Assembly (NCBI RefSeq): GCF_016722785.1
Contig: NZ_JAEQNE010000001.1
Coordinates: forward strand, 1,116,001 to 1,180,000
Reading direction: 5' to 3'
Length of the DNA stretch: 64,000 bases
Source: Ramlibacter monticola
Lineage (GTDB): Bacteria; Pseudomonadota; Gammaproteobacteria; Burkholderiales; Burkholderiaceae_C
Both the position numbers and the translations under genes were made by a program. A model generated the notes under the pieces. The model had not been told where the DNA came from. It was given only the letters and a program-made list of their open reading frames with translations, and made no database searches. Of this stretch, positions 48,081-55,785 are shown in pieces. Each line of letters opens with the position of its first letter. Position 1 is the stretch's first letter.

Positions 48081-49318
48081 GCACCGTCCCTTGCGAGCCG
48101 CAGGCCGCTGAACTGCCAGCGCGCCGCCGGCGGGAAGAAATTGCGATAGGTGTCGCGCCCATGGCCCGGCGGCGTCGCGGCGCTGCTGCCGCGCAGCACG
48201 AGCTGGCCGACCATGAACTTGCCGTTGTACTCGCCGATCGCGCCGGCCCAGGGGCGATAGCCCGGGTAAGGGTCGTAGGAGGATCGGGTCCACTGCCACA
48301 CGTGCCCGTGCAGCTCGTGCAGGCCCGGCCGCGCGGCCGCCGCTTCCCATTCGGCTTCGGTGGGCAGGCGGGCGCCGGCCCATTCGGCATAGGCCGCGGC
48401 CTCGTAGAAGCTCAGGTGGCTCACCGGCGCCGCCGCGTCGAGCGGGCGCAGCCCGTGCAGCCCGAACACCTGCCACTGCGCGGAGGGCGCGCGCGGGTCG
48501 CCGGGCGCCAGCCAGTACAGCGGCGCGGTCCACTGCTGCGACTGCACCAGCGCCCAGCCGTCCGACAGCCACAGCGACGCCGTGCGGTAGCCGCCGTCGG
48601 CGATGAACTCCGCGTACTCGCCGCAGCTCACCAGCCGGTCGGCGATGCGGTAGGGCTGCAGCCACTGGCGATGCCGGGGCGACTCGTTGTCGAAGGCGAA
48701 GCCCTCGCCTTCATGCCCGATGGCGACGCCGCCCTCCGGCCCCGCGACCCAGTGCAGCGGCAGCGGCGCCAGCCGCAGCGAGGCCGCCTCGTGGGCCGCA
48801 TACGCCGGCAGCAGCGGGTTGCACCACAGCGCGTAGAGGATGTCGGTGAGGAGCAGTTCCTGGTGCTGCTGTTCGTGCTGCAGCCCCAGTTCGACCAGCG
48901 CTTCCACCTGCGGCCACGCCGCGGGATCGGCGGACGCGAGCAGGTCCTGCACCGCCTCGTCGACATGCGCGCGGTACGCGTGCACCTCGGAGAGCGAGGG
49001 ACGGGTCAGCAGCCCGCGCTGCGGCCGCGGATGCCGGCTGCCGAGCGCTTCGTAGTAGGAATTGAAGAGATGGCCCCAGCGCGCATCGAAAGGGCGGTAG
49101 CCGGGCGCATGGGCCGCGAGCACGACGGCCTCGAAGAACCAGCTGGTGTGCGCGAGGTGCCACTTGGTCGGGCTCGCGTCGGGCATGGCCTGCACGCACT
49201 GGTCCTCGGCCGAGAGGGGCGCCGCCAGCGCCAGACTGTGCGCGCGAACCCGCGCGTGGCGCGCCGCCAGGGCGGGCCGGACGCCGCGCACGGCGGCAGG
49301 CAAGGCATTCATGGACAT
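48077..49318 (-). CDS. egtB: ergothioneine biosynthesis protein EgtB
   Basis: A 413-aa non-haem iron sulfoxide synthase joining hercynine to a thiol (gamma-glutamylcysteine or cysteine). The N-terminal DinB-like domain carries iron ligands in WHLAHTSWFFE and HEQQHQE (HX3HXE). The C-terminal FGE-sulfatase fold has SFYEAAAYAEWAGARLPTEAEWE, HGHVWQWTRSSYDPYPGY and RNFFPPAARWQFSGLRLA. First gene of egtB-egtD-DUF427. Neither egtC nor egtE is nearby, as in many proteobacteria. Confidence 0.95.
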   Translation of the reverse strand: MSMNALPAAVRGVRPALAARHARVRAHSLALAAPLSAEDQCVQAMPDASPTKWHLAHTSWFFEAVVLAAHAPGYRPFDARWGHLFNSYYEALGSRHPRPQRGLLTRPSLSEVHAYRAHVDEAVQDLLASADPAAWPQVEALVELGLQHEQQHQELLLTDILYALWCNPLLPAYAAHEAASLRLAPLPLHWVAGPEGGVAIGHEGEGFAFDNESPRHRQWLQPYRIADRLVSCGEYAEFIADGGYRTASLWLSDGWALVQSQQWTAPLYWLAPGDPRAPSAQWQVFGLHGLRPLDAAAPVSHLSFYEAAAYAEWAGARLPTEAEWEAAAARPGLHELHGHVWQWTRSSYDPYPGYRPWAGAIGEYNGKFMVGQLVLRGSSAATPPGHGRDTYRNFFPPAARWQFSGLRLARDGA

Positions 49319-49427
49319 GCGCTGCGGTTCTCCTGGCTGGTGCGCCAGCCCGAAGCGGCGCTCGTCGATCCGTCCCCTGCCGTTTCATTACAGCACAGAG
49401 CTCCGCGCCACGGGGGCGCCCGTCTCC

Positions 49428-49835
49428 TCAATGCGAAGGCTGGAGCGCGCGCCCGGCGAGCTCGTCCCGCCGCTGCCGCCACTGGCCCCAGCGGCTGGGG
49501 CTCTGGTCGACCCGCACGAACAGCACCGGCTCGTCGCAGGCCGACCATTTCGCGCAGTGCAGCTTCCACTTGCGCACCTGCCCGGGAGGCACGTAGAGGT
49601 AGACGGGCTCGCGCTGGACACGATCGACGGCGCTGTTCGCCAGAACCGGCTCGGGATAGATCACGGGCGGGGGTGCCGCGCTGCCGCGCAGCTCGATGCG
49701 CCCGTAGATGCCGGGCCGCAGCGCGGCGCCGGTGGTGAGGTTGCGGTAATCGCCCTCGGCCGCTGACGCCGCCAGGGCCGCGAGCGCGACCGCGAGGGCG
49801 CAGGAATTTCGGACACGCCTCGCACGTACTTCCAT
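49428..49835 (-). CDS. exported protein with YVPPGQ motif (135 aa)
   Basis: A signal peptide (VRNSCALAVALAALAASAAEG) precedes a region ending PVYLYVPPGQVRKWKLHCAKWSACDEPVLFV. The VPPGxxxxWxxHCxxYxAC pattern recurs in exported Burkholderiales proteins, with two Cys likely in a disulfide. Function unknown. ATG at 49835 was chosen by the signal peptide. Confidence 0.65.
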   Translation of the reverse strand: MEVRARRVRNSCALAVALAALAASAAEGDYRNLTTGAALRPGIYGRIELRGSAAPPPVIYPEPVLANSAVDRVQREPVYLYVPPGQVRKWKLHCAKWSACDEPVLFVRVDQSPSRWGQWRQRRDELAGRALQPSH

Positions 49836-49949
49836 CCTGAGCTCCGGAGTCCTTATGGTTGTGCTTTCTACCCAAGCGGAGCGAAAGCGCAATGTAGGAA
49901 TCCGGATAGGACTGCACGAGGCTTTGTCCGACAAGAAGCTGGTGAGCGG

Positions 49950-50972
49950 CTACTTGCCGTAGCGCTCGCGTGCCAGCGCGGCGCCGAGGCCGAGCGCCTG
50001 CAGCTTCTTCAGCGCGATCTCGCGGTCCATCGGGGCCATCCCGCAGTTGGTACAAGGAAACAGTCGTTCCCGGGCAACGAATTGCAGCGCATTGCCGATC
50101 GTGTCGGCCACCTGCTCCGGCGTCTCCACCTCGTCGCTGGCGACGTCGATCACGCCCACCATCACGTCCTTGCCCTTCAGCAGGCCCATGAGGTGGGGCG
50201 GCACGTGCGAGTGGTAGCACTCGAGGCTCACCTGGTCGATGCGGCTGGCGGCGAGGGCGGGAAACACCTGCTCGTACTGGCGCCATTCCTCGCCCAGCGT
50301 GTTCTTCCACTTCACGTTGGCCTCGATGCCATAGCCGTAGCAGATGTGCACCGCGGTCTTGCAGGTGAGGCCCTGCGCGGCGCGCTCCAGCGCCTTCACG
50401 CCCCACTCGGCCGCCTCCGCCATGTAGACGTTGAAGGCCGGCTCGTCGAACTGGATGATGTCCACGCCGTCTGCCTGCAGCGCCAGGGCTTCCTGGTTCA
50501 GGAGCTCGGCGAAGGCGAAGGCCATCTTCACCCGGTCGCCGTAGTGGCGGTCGGCCACCGTGTCGACGATCGTCATGGGCCCCGGCAAGGTGAACTTCAG
50601 CTTGCGCCGCGTGTGCGCGCGGGCCAGCCGCGCCTCGAAGGCGTGCACGCGGCCCTTCAGGCGCAGCGGCGCCACCACCTGGGGCACCATCGCCTTGTAC
50701 CGGTCGGCGCGGATGCCCATCTCCACCTTGTGCGCGAAGTCGATGCCCTCGACCTGCTCGAGGAAGCCGTGCACGAAGTGCTGGCGCGACTGCTCGCCGT
50801 CGGTGACGATGTCCAGCCCCGCGTCTTCCTGGGCCTTGATCCACAGCAGGGTGGCGTCGGCCTTCGCCTGGCGCAGCGCGTCGCCCTGCTCGCGCCACTG
50901 CGGCCACAGCTTGTGCTCCTCGGCCAGCCACCCGGGTTTCGGCAGGCTTCCGGCAATCGTGGTGGGGAACAT
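49950..50972 (-). CDS. core-type cobalamin-independent methionine synthase (MetE C-terminal family)
   Basis: A 340-aa protein equivalent to only the catalytic barrel of MetE (full MetE is about 755 aa). Starts MFPTTIAGSLPKP. Zn ligands are visible in SLECYHSHVP (Cys/His region) and CTNCGMAP (C-terminal Cys); FTLPGPMTIVDTVAD and FDEPAFNVYMAEA are family motifs. Such core-MetE proteins form several groups with different methyl donors; some require a DUF1852 partner, which is not adjacent here. Likely role: methylation of homocysteine. Confidence 0.82.
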   Translation of the reverse strand: MFPTTIAGSLPKPGWLAEEHKLWPQWREQGDALRQAKADATLLWIKAQEDAGLDIVTDGEQSRQHFVHGFLEQVEGIDFAHKVEMGIRADRYKAMVPQVVAPLRLKGRVHAFEARLARAHTRRKLKFTLPGPMTIVDTVADRHYGDRVKMAFAFAELLNQEALALQADGVDIIQFDEPAFNVYMAEAAEWGVKALERAAQGLTCKTAVHICYGYGIEANVKWKNTLGEEWRQYEQVFPALAASRIDQVSLECYHSHVPPHLMGLLKGKDVMVGVIDVASDEVETPEQVADTIGNALQFVARERLFPCTNCGMAPMDREIALKKLQALGLGAALARERYGK

Positions 50973-51043
50973 TCGGTGTCTCCTCGCGTGTGCGTGTTCT
51001 GCGGGGCGCCTATGATCGCAGGAAACGCCCTTCTGGCTGCGCC

Positions 51044-51466
51044 ATGCCCTTGCGCCCCCTGCCCGACCCGGAGAAGGCCAAGCCCTGCATCCTGGTCGTC
51101 GACGACGACGAGGCCGTCGCCTGGGCCATCGCGAGCCGCCTCGGCGCAGACTTCCGCGTCGTCGCGCTGACGGATCCCCGGCTGGCCGTCGCCTTCGCGT
51201 GCGAGGAAGCACCGGGCGTGATCCTGTGCGACATCGACATGCCCGGCATGCAGGGCGATGAGGTCGCCTTTGCCCTCTCGCAGGAGCCCCGCACCGCCGG
51301 GATTCCCCTGGTCTATCTCACCGCCCTGCTCTCGCCGGAGCAGGCGCCGGACCTGGCCGGCGTGTTCGGCGAGTACCCCACGGTGTCCAAGATGGCCGAC
51401 AGCGCGGAACTGCTCGCCATCGTCGCCTCCATGCTCGGGCTGGATGGCGGGGACGCAAGCCCCTAG
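51044..51466 (+). CDS. single-domain response regulator
   Basis: A 140-aa CheY-like receiver: acidic pocket VDDDEAV, phosphoacceptor in ILCDIDMPGMQGDE, Thr in VYLTALLS and Lys in PTVSKMADS. No output domain, so it acts through protein contacts or phosphorelay. No kinase is adjacent. The 3' end overlaps the opposing oxidoreductase gene by 4 bp. Confidence 0.88.
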   Translation: MPLRPLPDPEKAKPCILVVDDDEAVAWAIASRLGADFRVVALTDPRLAVAFACEEAPGVILCDIDMPGMQGDEVAFALSQEPRTAGIPLVYLTALLSPEQAPDLAGVFGEYPTVSKMADSAELLAIVASMLGLDGGDASP

Positions 51467-52470
51467 GACAACCCTGCCGCCCCGGCCAGCAGCTCGTACG
51501 AGCGGCGCTGCGCCAGCGGATCCCAGGTCCAGGTGATCACCACCACCTCCTCGATCTCCAGCGCCTCGGCCAGCGCGCGCAGCCGCTGCACCACCTGCTC
51601 CCCCGTCCCCACGAAGGAACGCGCGCGCAGCCCCTGCCGGAAGGCCTCCTCGGCTGCGTCGTAGGGGCGGACCGCCTGCTCGGGCGGCAGCAGCGGGCCG
51701 AAGCGGCCGGTCTGCCGGTCCACGCGGGCCCGCTCGCGGCTGGCGAACAGCCGCCAGGCTTCTTCCTCGGTGTCGGCGGCCAGCGCCCAGACGCAGACGT
51801 TGGCCTCGGGGCGCTGGACGAGCCCCGGCTTGAACAGCTGGCGATACAGCTCCAGCGCCTCCGCGCAGCCCTCGCCGTCGCTGATGAAGTGGGCGAAGGA
51901 ATACGGCAGGCCGTAGTGCGCGGCCAGCTGCGCGCCGTAGCTGGAGCTGCCCAGCATCCACAGTTGCGGCGCGGTGACGGCCCGCGGCAGCGCCTGGATG
52001 CCGCGGCCGGGGTGGCCTTCGGGCATCTCCTCCCCGCTCACCCAGGCCTGCAGTTCGCGCACCTGCTGCGGAAAGTGATTGGCCGAGCGCGGATCGGGGT
52101 TGAGCAGGCGCGCGGTGCGGTGGTCGCTGCCGGGCGCGCGGCCCACACCGAGGTCGATGCGGCCCGGCGCCAGGGCGTCCAGCACGCGGAACTGCTCCGC
52201 GACCTTGAAGGGCGAGTAGTGCGGCAGCATCACGCCGGCGCTGCCGATGCGGATGCGCGCGGTCCGCACCGCGATCGCGGCCATCAGCACCTCGGGGGCG
52301 GTGCCCACGATGGCGGGCAGGCTGTGGTGCTCGCTGAGCCAGAAGCGCTCGTAGCCGAGGCGTTCGCAGTGCTCGGCCAGGGCGACGGTGTGGCGGATGG
52401 ATTCGTCCTGGGGCCGGCCGACGCAGGCGACGGACTGGTCGAGGACGGAGAGACGCAGGGGACGGGACAT
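51463..52470 (-). CDS. LLM-class flavin-dependent oxidoreductase
   Basis: A 335-aa luciferase-like monooxygenase: RLSVLDQSVACVGRPQDESIRH start, ERFWLSEHHSLPAIVGTAPEVLM, RIRIGSAGVMLPHYSPFKVAEQFRVLD and RIDLGVGRAPG are the YhbW/LLM subgroup motifs. It uses reduced flavin and oxygen on an unknown substrate. Start ATG at 52470; next gene in the same direction begins 34 bp upstream. Confidence 0.92.
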   Translation of the reverse strand: MSRPLRLSVLDQSVACVGRPQDESIRHTVALAEHCERLGYERFWLSEHHSLPAIVGTAPEVLMAAIAVRTARIRIGSAGVMLPHYSPFKVAEQFRVLDALAPGRIDLGVGRAPGSDHRTARLLNPDPRSANHFPQQVRELQAWVSGEEMPEGHPGRGIQALPRAVTAPQLWMLGSSSYGAQLAAHYGLPYSFAHFISDGEGCAEALELYRQLFKPGLVQRPEANVCVWALAADTEEEAWRLFASRERARVDRQTGRFGPLLPPEQAVRPYDAAEEAFRQGLRARSFVGTGEQVVQRLRALAEALEIEEVVVITWTWDPLAQRRSYELLAGAAGLS

Positions 52471-52503
52471 GCGCCGATTGTCGGCGCGACGGCCTGTCCG
52501 CGC

Positions 52504-52770
52504 TCAGGCGAGGTCCTCGTTCCAGTCGTGGATCGTGCAGCGCCCCACCACGCCATTGAGCATGAAGGGATCGTCGCGGGCGAACTCCTCCGCGGCCGCG
52601 CGCGAGGTGAAGACTCCCAGCGCGCCCACGGGCGGCGTGCCGTAGGGCCCCGCCATCAGCAGCACGCCCCGGCCGTGGAATTCGCGCATGCGCGCCTGGT
52701 GGCTGGCGAAGTGCGCCGGCGCCTTGGCGAGGCCGCCCTCCGCCAGCTCGTAGAACATGAGGACTTTCAT
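52504..52770 (-). CDS. YciI-family protein
   Basis: An 88-aa ferredoxin-like alpha/beta-barrel protein starting MKVLMFYELAEGGL. YciI landmarks are His 22 and His 26 (HFASHQARM) and the Asp in ARDDPFMLNGVV, the pair proposed as active site. Some members handle dehalogenation or acetyl-transfer-like chemistry; none is certain. Probably co-transcribed with the LLM oxidoreductase. Confidence 0.85.
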   Translation of the reverse strand: MKVLMFYELAEGGLAKAPAHFASHQARMREFHGRGVLLMAGPYGTPPVGALGVFTSRAAAEEFARDDPFMLNGVVGRCTIHDWNEDLA

Positions 52771-52807
52771 CGTTTCCTCCGGCACCTGCGCCGCAGGATA
52801 ACCGCCA

Positions 52808-53773
52808 TCAGGCCGTCGTGCCGCGGATCTCGCGCACGCCCTTTCCGAGCCGCCGGCGCAGCAGCGTGCCCAGCGTGATGCCGTCGGCGTACCCGACCTG
52901 CTCCGCGATGCGATCGAGATTGGCGCGGCTCGTCTTCAGCAGGTGCACCGCGCGTTCCACCCGCAGGTCCTGGAAGTACGACAGCGGCGACTTGCCCAGC
53001 ACCTCGTTCATGCGGCGCGCCAGGGTGCGCTTGCTGGTCGCCAGCGCGCTGGCGGCCTCGTCGAGCGAGAAGCCCTGGTCCAACCGCTGCCGCGCCCAGG
53101 CCTCGAAGCGTTCGACCAGCGGATCGCTGTGCGCGAGATGGTCGGCGATGGCATAGGCCGATTGCGCGGCGCGCGCATCCACGACCAGGTAGCGCGCGGT
53201 CGTGGCGGCCAGCTCGGGGCTGGACTGCCGCACCAGCGCCAGCGCCAGGTCCATGTGGCCGAGGGCCGCGCCGGCGGTGAGGAAGGGCCCGGAAGCCACC
53301 ACCATGCGCGACTGCTCCAGCTGCACGCGCGGATAGCGCTGGCGGAACACCGGCACCAGCCACCACGTCGTGGTCGCGCGCTGCCCCGCGAGCAGACCCG
53401 ACTCGGCCAGCACGAAGGTCCCGATGCAGGCCGCCGCGACGCGCGCGCCGCCGGTGCGCCACTCGCGCAGCGCCGCGCCGGCGTCGGCCACGTCGGGACG
53501 CGCCAGCGCCTGCTGCAGGGGGCCGGGCATCTTGGCGCCGATCGCGGGGACCACGACCCAGTCGGGCGCGGTAACCGCCTCGGCGGGTGCCACGGGCACC
53601 TGCATGCCTTGCGCGGTGCGCACGCGCCGCCGCATGCCGACCACTCGGGTGTCGAAGCGCAGCGAGCCCAGGCCCTGCAGCTGCGCCAGCTCGTTCGCGG
53701 TGGCGAAGGCGTCCAGGACGGTGGCGAGGCCGGTGTCGAAGGCGCCGTCCAGCGCCAGGATCGCGATCTCCAC
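52808..53773 (-). CDS. GlxA-family transcriptional regulator (DJ-1/PfpI plus AraC HTH)
   Basis: A 321-aa regulator. Residues 1-185 form a DJ-1/PfpI-like amidotransferase fold with a nucleophile-elbow-like AACIGTFVLAESG (Cys about 115). Residues 215-315 are an AraC HTH (FSLDEAASALATSKRTLARRMN and NLDRIAEQVGYADGITL). It is divergent from a monooxygenase-like gene, with an inverted repeat between them. Confidence 0.9.
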   Translation of the reverse strand: MEIAILALDGAFDTGLATVLDAFATANELAQLQGLGSLRFDTRVVGMRRRVRTAQGMQVPVAPAEAVTAPDWVVVPAIGAKMPGPLQQALARPDVADAGAALREWRTGGARVAAACIGTFVLAESGLLAGQRATTTWWLVPVFRQRYPRVQLEQSRMVVASGPFLTAGAALGHMDLALALVRQSSPELAATTARYLVVDARAAQSAYAIADHLAHSDPLVERFEAWARQRLDQGFSLDEAASALATSKRTLARRMNEVLGKSPLSYFQDLRVERAVHLLKTSRANLDRIAEQVGYADGITLGTLLRRRLGKGVREIRGTTA

Positions 53774-53791
53774 GGTTTGGCCCGAATGCTA

Positions 53792-53818
53792 TGAAACGAG
53801 TCCATTTTGACAGTTTCA
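53792..53818. promoter_or_regulatory. inverted repeat between GlxA and ABM genes; TTGACA element
   Basis: TGAAAC (53792-53797) and GTTTCA (53813-53818) are separated by 15 bases, overlapping a TTGACA at 53807-53812 that could be the -35 box of the rightward gene. Candidate GlxA-type regulator site. Confidence 0.4.
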
Positions 53819-53884
53819 CCCCTGTCGGCCCAGGCCTAGAGTCGACCCCGTCGCCAGCGTGGCGATGTCCCCAAGGAGAACTCC

Positions 53885-54193
53885 ATGATCAAGCACTCGC
53901 TGTACGTCCGGCTGGAGGCGAAGCCCGGCAAGGAAGAGGAAGTCGCCGCGTTCCTGCAGGCCGGGCTAAGCATGGCGAGGGAGGAGGCCACCACGCCGAT
54001 CTGGTTCGCGCTGCGACTGGCGCCGGGCACGTTCGCCGTGTTCGACGCCTTCCACGACCAGCAGGGGGTGGACAACCATCTGGGAGGCCCGATCGCGAAG
54101 GCGCTGATGGCGAAGGCGGACGAACTGTTCGCGCAGCCGCCCTCCATCCAGCGCGTCGAAGTGCTCGGCCTGAAGAACGACGGCTCGACCTGA
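53885..54193 (+). CDS. antibiotic biosynthesis monooxygenase (ABM)-like protein
   Basis: A 102-aa ferredoxin-like protein starting MIKHSLYVRLEAKPGKEEEVAAFL after AAGGAGAA. ABM fold: PGTFAVFDAFHDQQGVDNHLGGPIAKAL with the typical Asp-Asn-His sequence. Members are quinol monooxygenases or haem-degrading IsdG-like enzymes; this one probably uses quinol-type substrates or is structural. Divergent from the GlxA-type gene, its probable regulator. Confidence 0.82.
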   Translation: MIKHSLYVRLEAKPGKEEEVAAFLQAGLSMAREEATTPIWFALRLAPGTFAVFDAFHDQQGVDNHLGGPIAKALMAKADELFAQPPSIQRVEVLGLKNDGST

Positions 54194-54211
54194 TCCTGCT
54201 ACGCTTTGCCC

Positions 54212-54604
54212 ATGCCCGTCCGCATCGTCCAGCTCGGAACCCCGCGTGCGCCCGGGGAAGGCCTGCGCCTCGGCACGGTGCGGCGGCCGCCGCGCGGCGT
54301 GCCGAAGGAGGAATTCGCCAGCCGCGATTACTACGACACCTGGCTGCCCAACCTCGCGCCCAGCGCGGACCTCATGGCGGAAGGGCGCGCGGCCCAGACC
54401 GACAAGGAATGGGCCGCGTTCAAGCGCAAGTACCAGGCCGAGATGAACCAGCCCGACGCGAGCCGGGTGCTGGACCTGCTGGCCGCGCTGTCGCACCAGG
54501 CCTCGTTCTCGGTCGGGTGCTACTGCGACGACGAGCAGCACTGCCACCGCTCGGTGCTGCGCGAACTGCTGGCGCAGCGCGGGGCGGAGATCGCGCGCGA
54601 CTGA
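54212..54604 (+). CDS. DUF488-family protein
   Basis: A 130-aa protein with the DUF488 fold: EFASRDYYDTWLPNLAPS and a C-terminal SVGCYCDDEQHCHRSVLRELLAQRG, where the Cys/His cluster marks the family. Function is unsettled. ATG at 54212 preferred over TTG at 54206. Follows the ABM gene by 18 bp. Confidence 0.8.
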   Translation: MPVRIVQLGTPRAPGEGLRLGTVRRPPRGVPKEEFASRDYYDTWLPNLAPSADLMAEGRAAQTDKEWAAFKRKYQAEMNQPDASRVLDLLAALSHQASFSVGCYCDDEQHCHRSVLRELLAQRGAEIARD

Positions 54605-54618
54605 ACGCGCGCCGGCGC

Positions 54619-54858
54619 TCAGATCCCCAGGATCTTCTTGGCTTCGCCGAGGTCCTTCATGGACTCGGCATGCTTGCCGGCCTTGTGGAGGTCCTCGCCG
54701 CTCTTGCGCAGCGCGGTCACCTTCTCCATCTGCTCCTTCGAGAGGCTCGGATTGGTGGCCAGCTTGGCGTCGATGGCCTTCCATTCATTCGGGCAGTTGT
54801 GCGCCCAGGCGGAAGCGGACAGGACGACACCGGCGACCAGGACGAGCATTTGACGCAT
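54619..54858 (-). CDS. small exported protein (79 aa)
   Basis: ATG at 54858 after GAGGAGT. Signal peptide MRQMLVLVAGVVLSASAWAH precedes a helical mature domain (CPNEWKAIDAKLATNPSLSKEQMEKVTALRKSGEDLH split over the chain) that resembles small periplasmic helical proteins of Comamonadaceae. One Cys (Cys22). Function unknown. 14 bp from the convergent DUF488 stop. Confidence 0.7.
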   Translation of the reverse strand: MRQMLVLVAGVVLSASAWAHNCPNEWKAIDAKLATNPSLSKEQMEKVTALRKSGEDLHKAGKHAESMKDLGEAKKILGI

Positions 54859-54889
54859 GGCGGACTCCTCTGGAAAAGGGGAGGCCACG

Positions 54890-55777
54890 TTAGCGCGGCG
54901 GCGATGCGGCGGGCTCCGCGTTTTCCCGGGGGACCCGGACGAGCGGTGCGGCGCACATGCGGCAGTAGCGCGCATCGGCGGCATGGCCGCCCACCCCGCA
55001 ATTCCCGCACAGCCGCTCCGGCCCCGGCGGCGGCAAGCGCCGCGCGGTCATTTCAGCCGTCACGATGCCGGTGGGCACGGCCAGCGTCCCCCAGCCCAGC
55101 AGCATCATCACCGACGCGATGAAGCGTCCGGCTTCCGTCTTGGGCGTGATGTCCCCGAAGCCGACGGTGGTGATCGTCGTCACGGCCCAGTAGACCGAAG
55201 TCGGGATGTCCTTGAAGCCGTGCTCGGGCCCTTCCACCACGTACAGCAGCGTGCCGAGGATCAGCACCACCATCAGCACGACCGAAAGGAACACCAGGAT
55301 CTTGCGCCGGCTCGCGGCGAGCGCCTCCGCCAGCATCTGGTACTCCACGATGTAGTCGGTCAGCTTGAAGATCCGGAAGACCCGCAGCAGCCGCAGGATG
55401 CGCACGTCGATCAGGGCATGCGTCTCCGGCAGCAGGATCGCCAGGTAGGTGGGCAGCACCGACATCAGGTCCACGATGCCGAAGAAGCTGCGCATGTAGT
55501 GCAAGGGCCGCTCCACGCTGGCCACGCGGGCGATGTATTCGACCGTGAACAGGATCGTGAAGAACCATTCCGCCACGTCGAAGGCCGTTCGGAAGCGCGC
55601 GCGGAAGGCCGGAACGCTGTCGACGATCACCACCACCACGCTCACCAGGATGGCGGCCACGATCCACTTGTCGAAGGCGCGGCCCTGCGGCGTGTCCGAC
55701 TCGAAGATGACCTCGTAGGCGCGGCGGCGCCAGCCGTGCGACGGCTTGCCCAGATCGGTCTCGGCGTGGACCTGCAT
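54890..55777 (-). CDS. voltage-gated-type K+ channel with C-terminal zinc ribbon
   Basis: A 295-aa six-helix ion channel. S1-S4 lie at about 36-150, with the S4 voltage-sensor pattern RILRLLRVFRIFKL (126-139, Arg every third residue). The pore loop has the K+ selectivity filter TTVGFGD (203-209), and S6 ends near 240. The cytoplasmic C-terminus carries a four-Cys zinc ribbon (Cys257, 260, 272, 275; CGNC ... CRMC). Length is typical for bacterial Kv-like channels. The zinc ribbon could sense metal or redox state or mediate assembly. Confidence 0.9.
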   Translation of the reverse strand: MQVHAETDLGKPSHGWRRRAYEVIFESDTPQGRAFDKWIVAAILVSVVVVIVDSVPAFRARFRTAFDVAEWFFTILFTVEYIARVASVERPLHYMRSFFGIVDLMSVLPTYLAILLPETHALIDVRILRLLRVFRIFKLTDYIVEYQMLAEALAASRRKILVFLSVVLMVVLILGTLLYVVEGPEHGFKDIPTSVYWAVTTITTVGFGDITPKTEAGRFIASVMMLLGWGTLAVPTGIVTAEMTARRLPPPGPERLCGNCGVGGHAADARYCRMCAAPLVRVPRENAEPAASPPR

Positions 55778-55785
55778 GGGACGCC

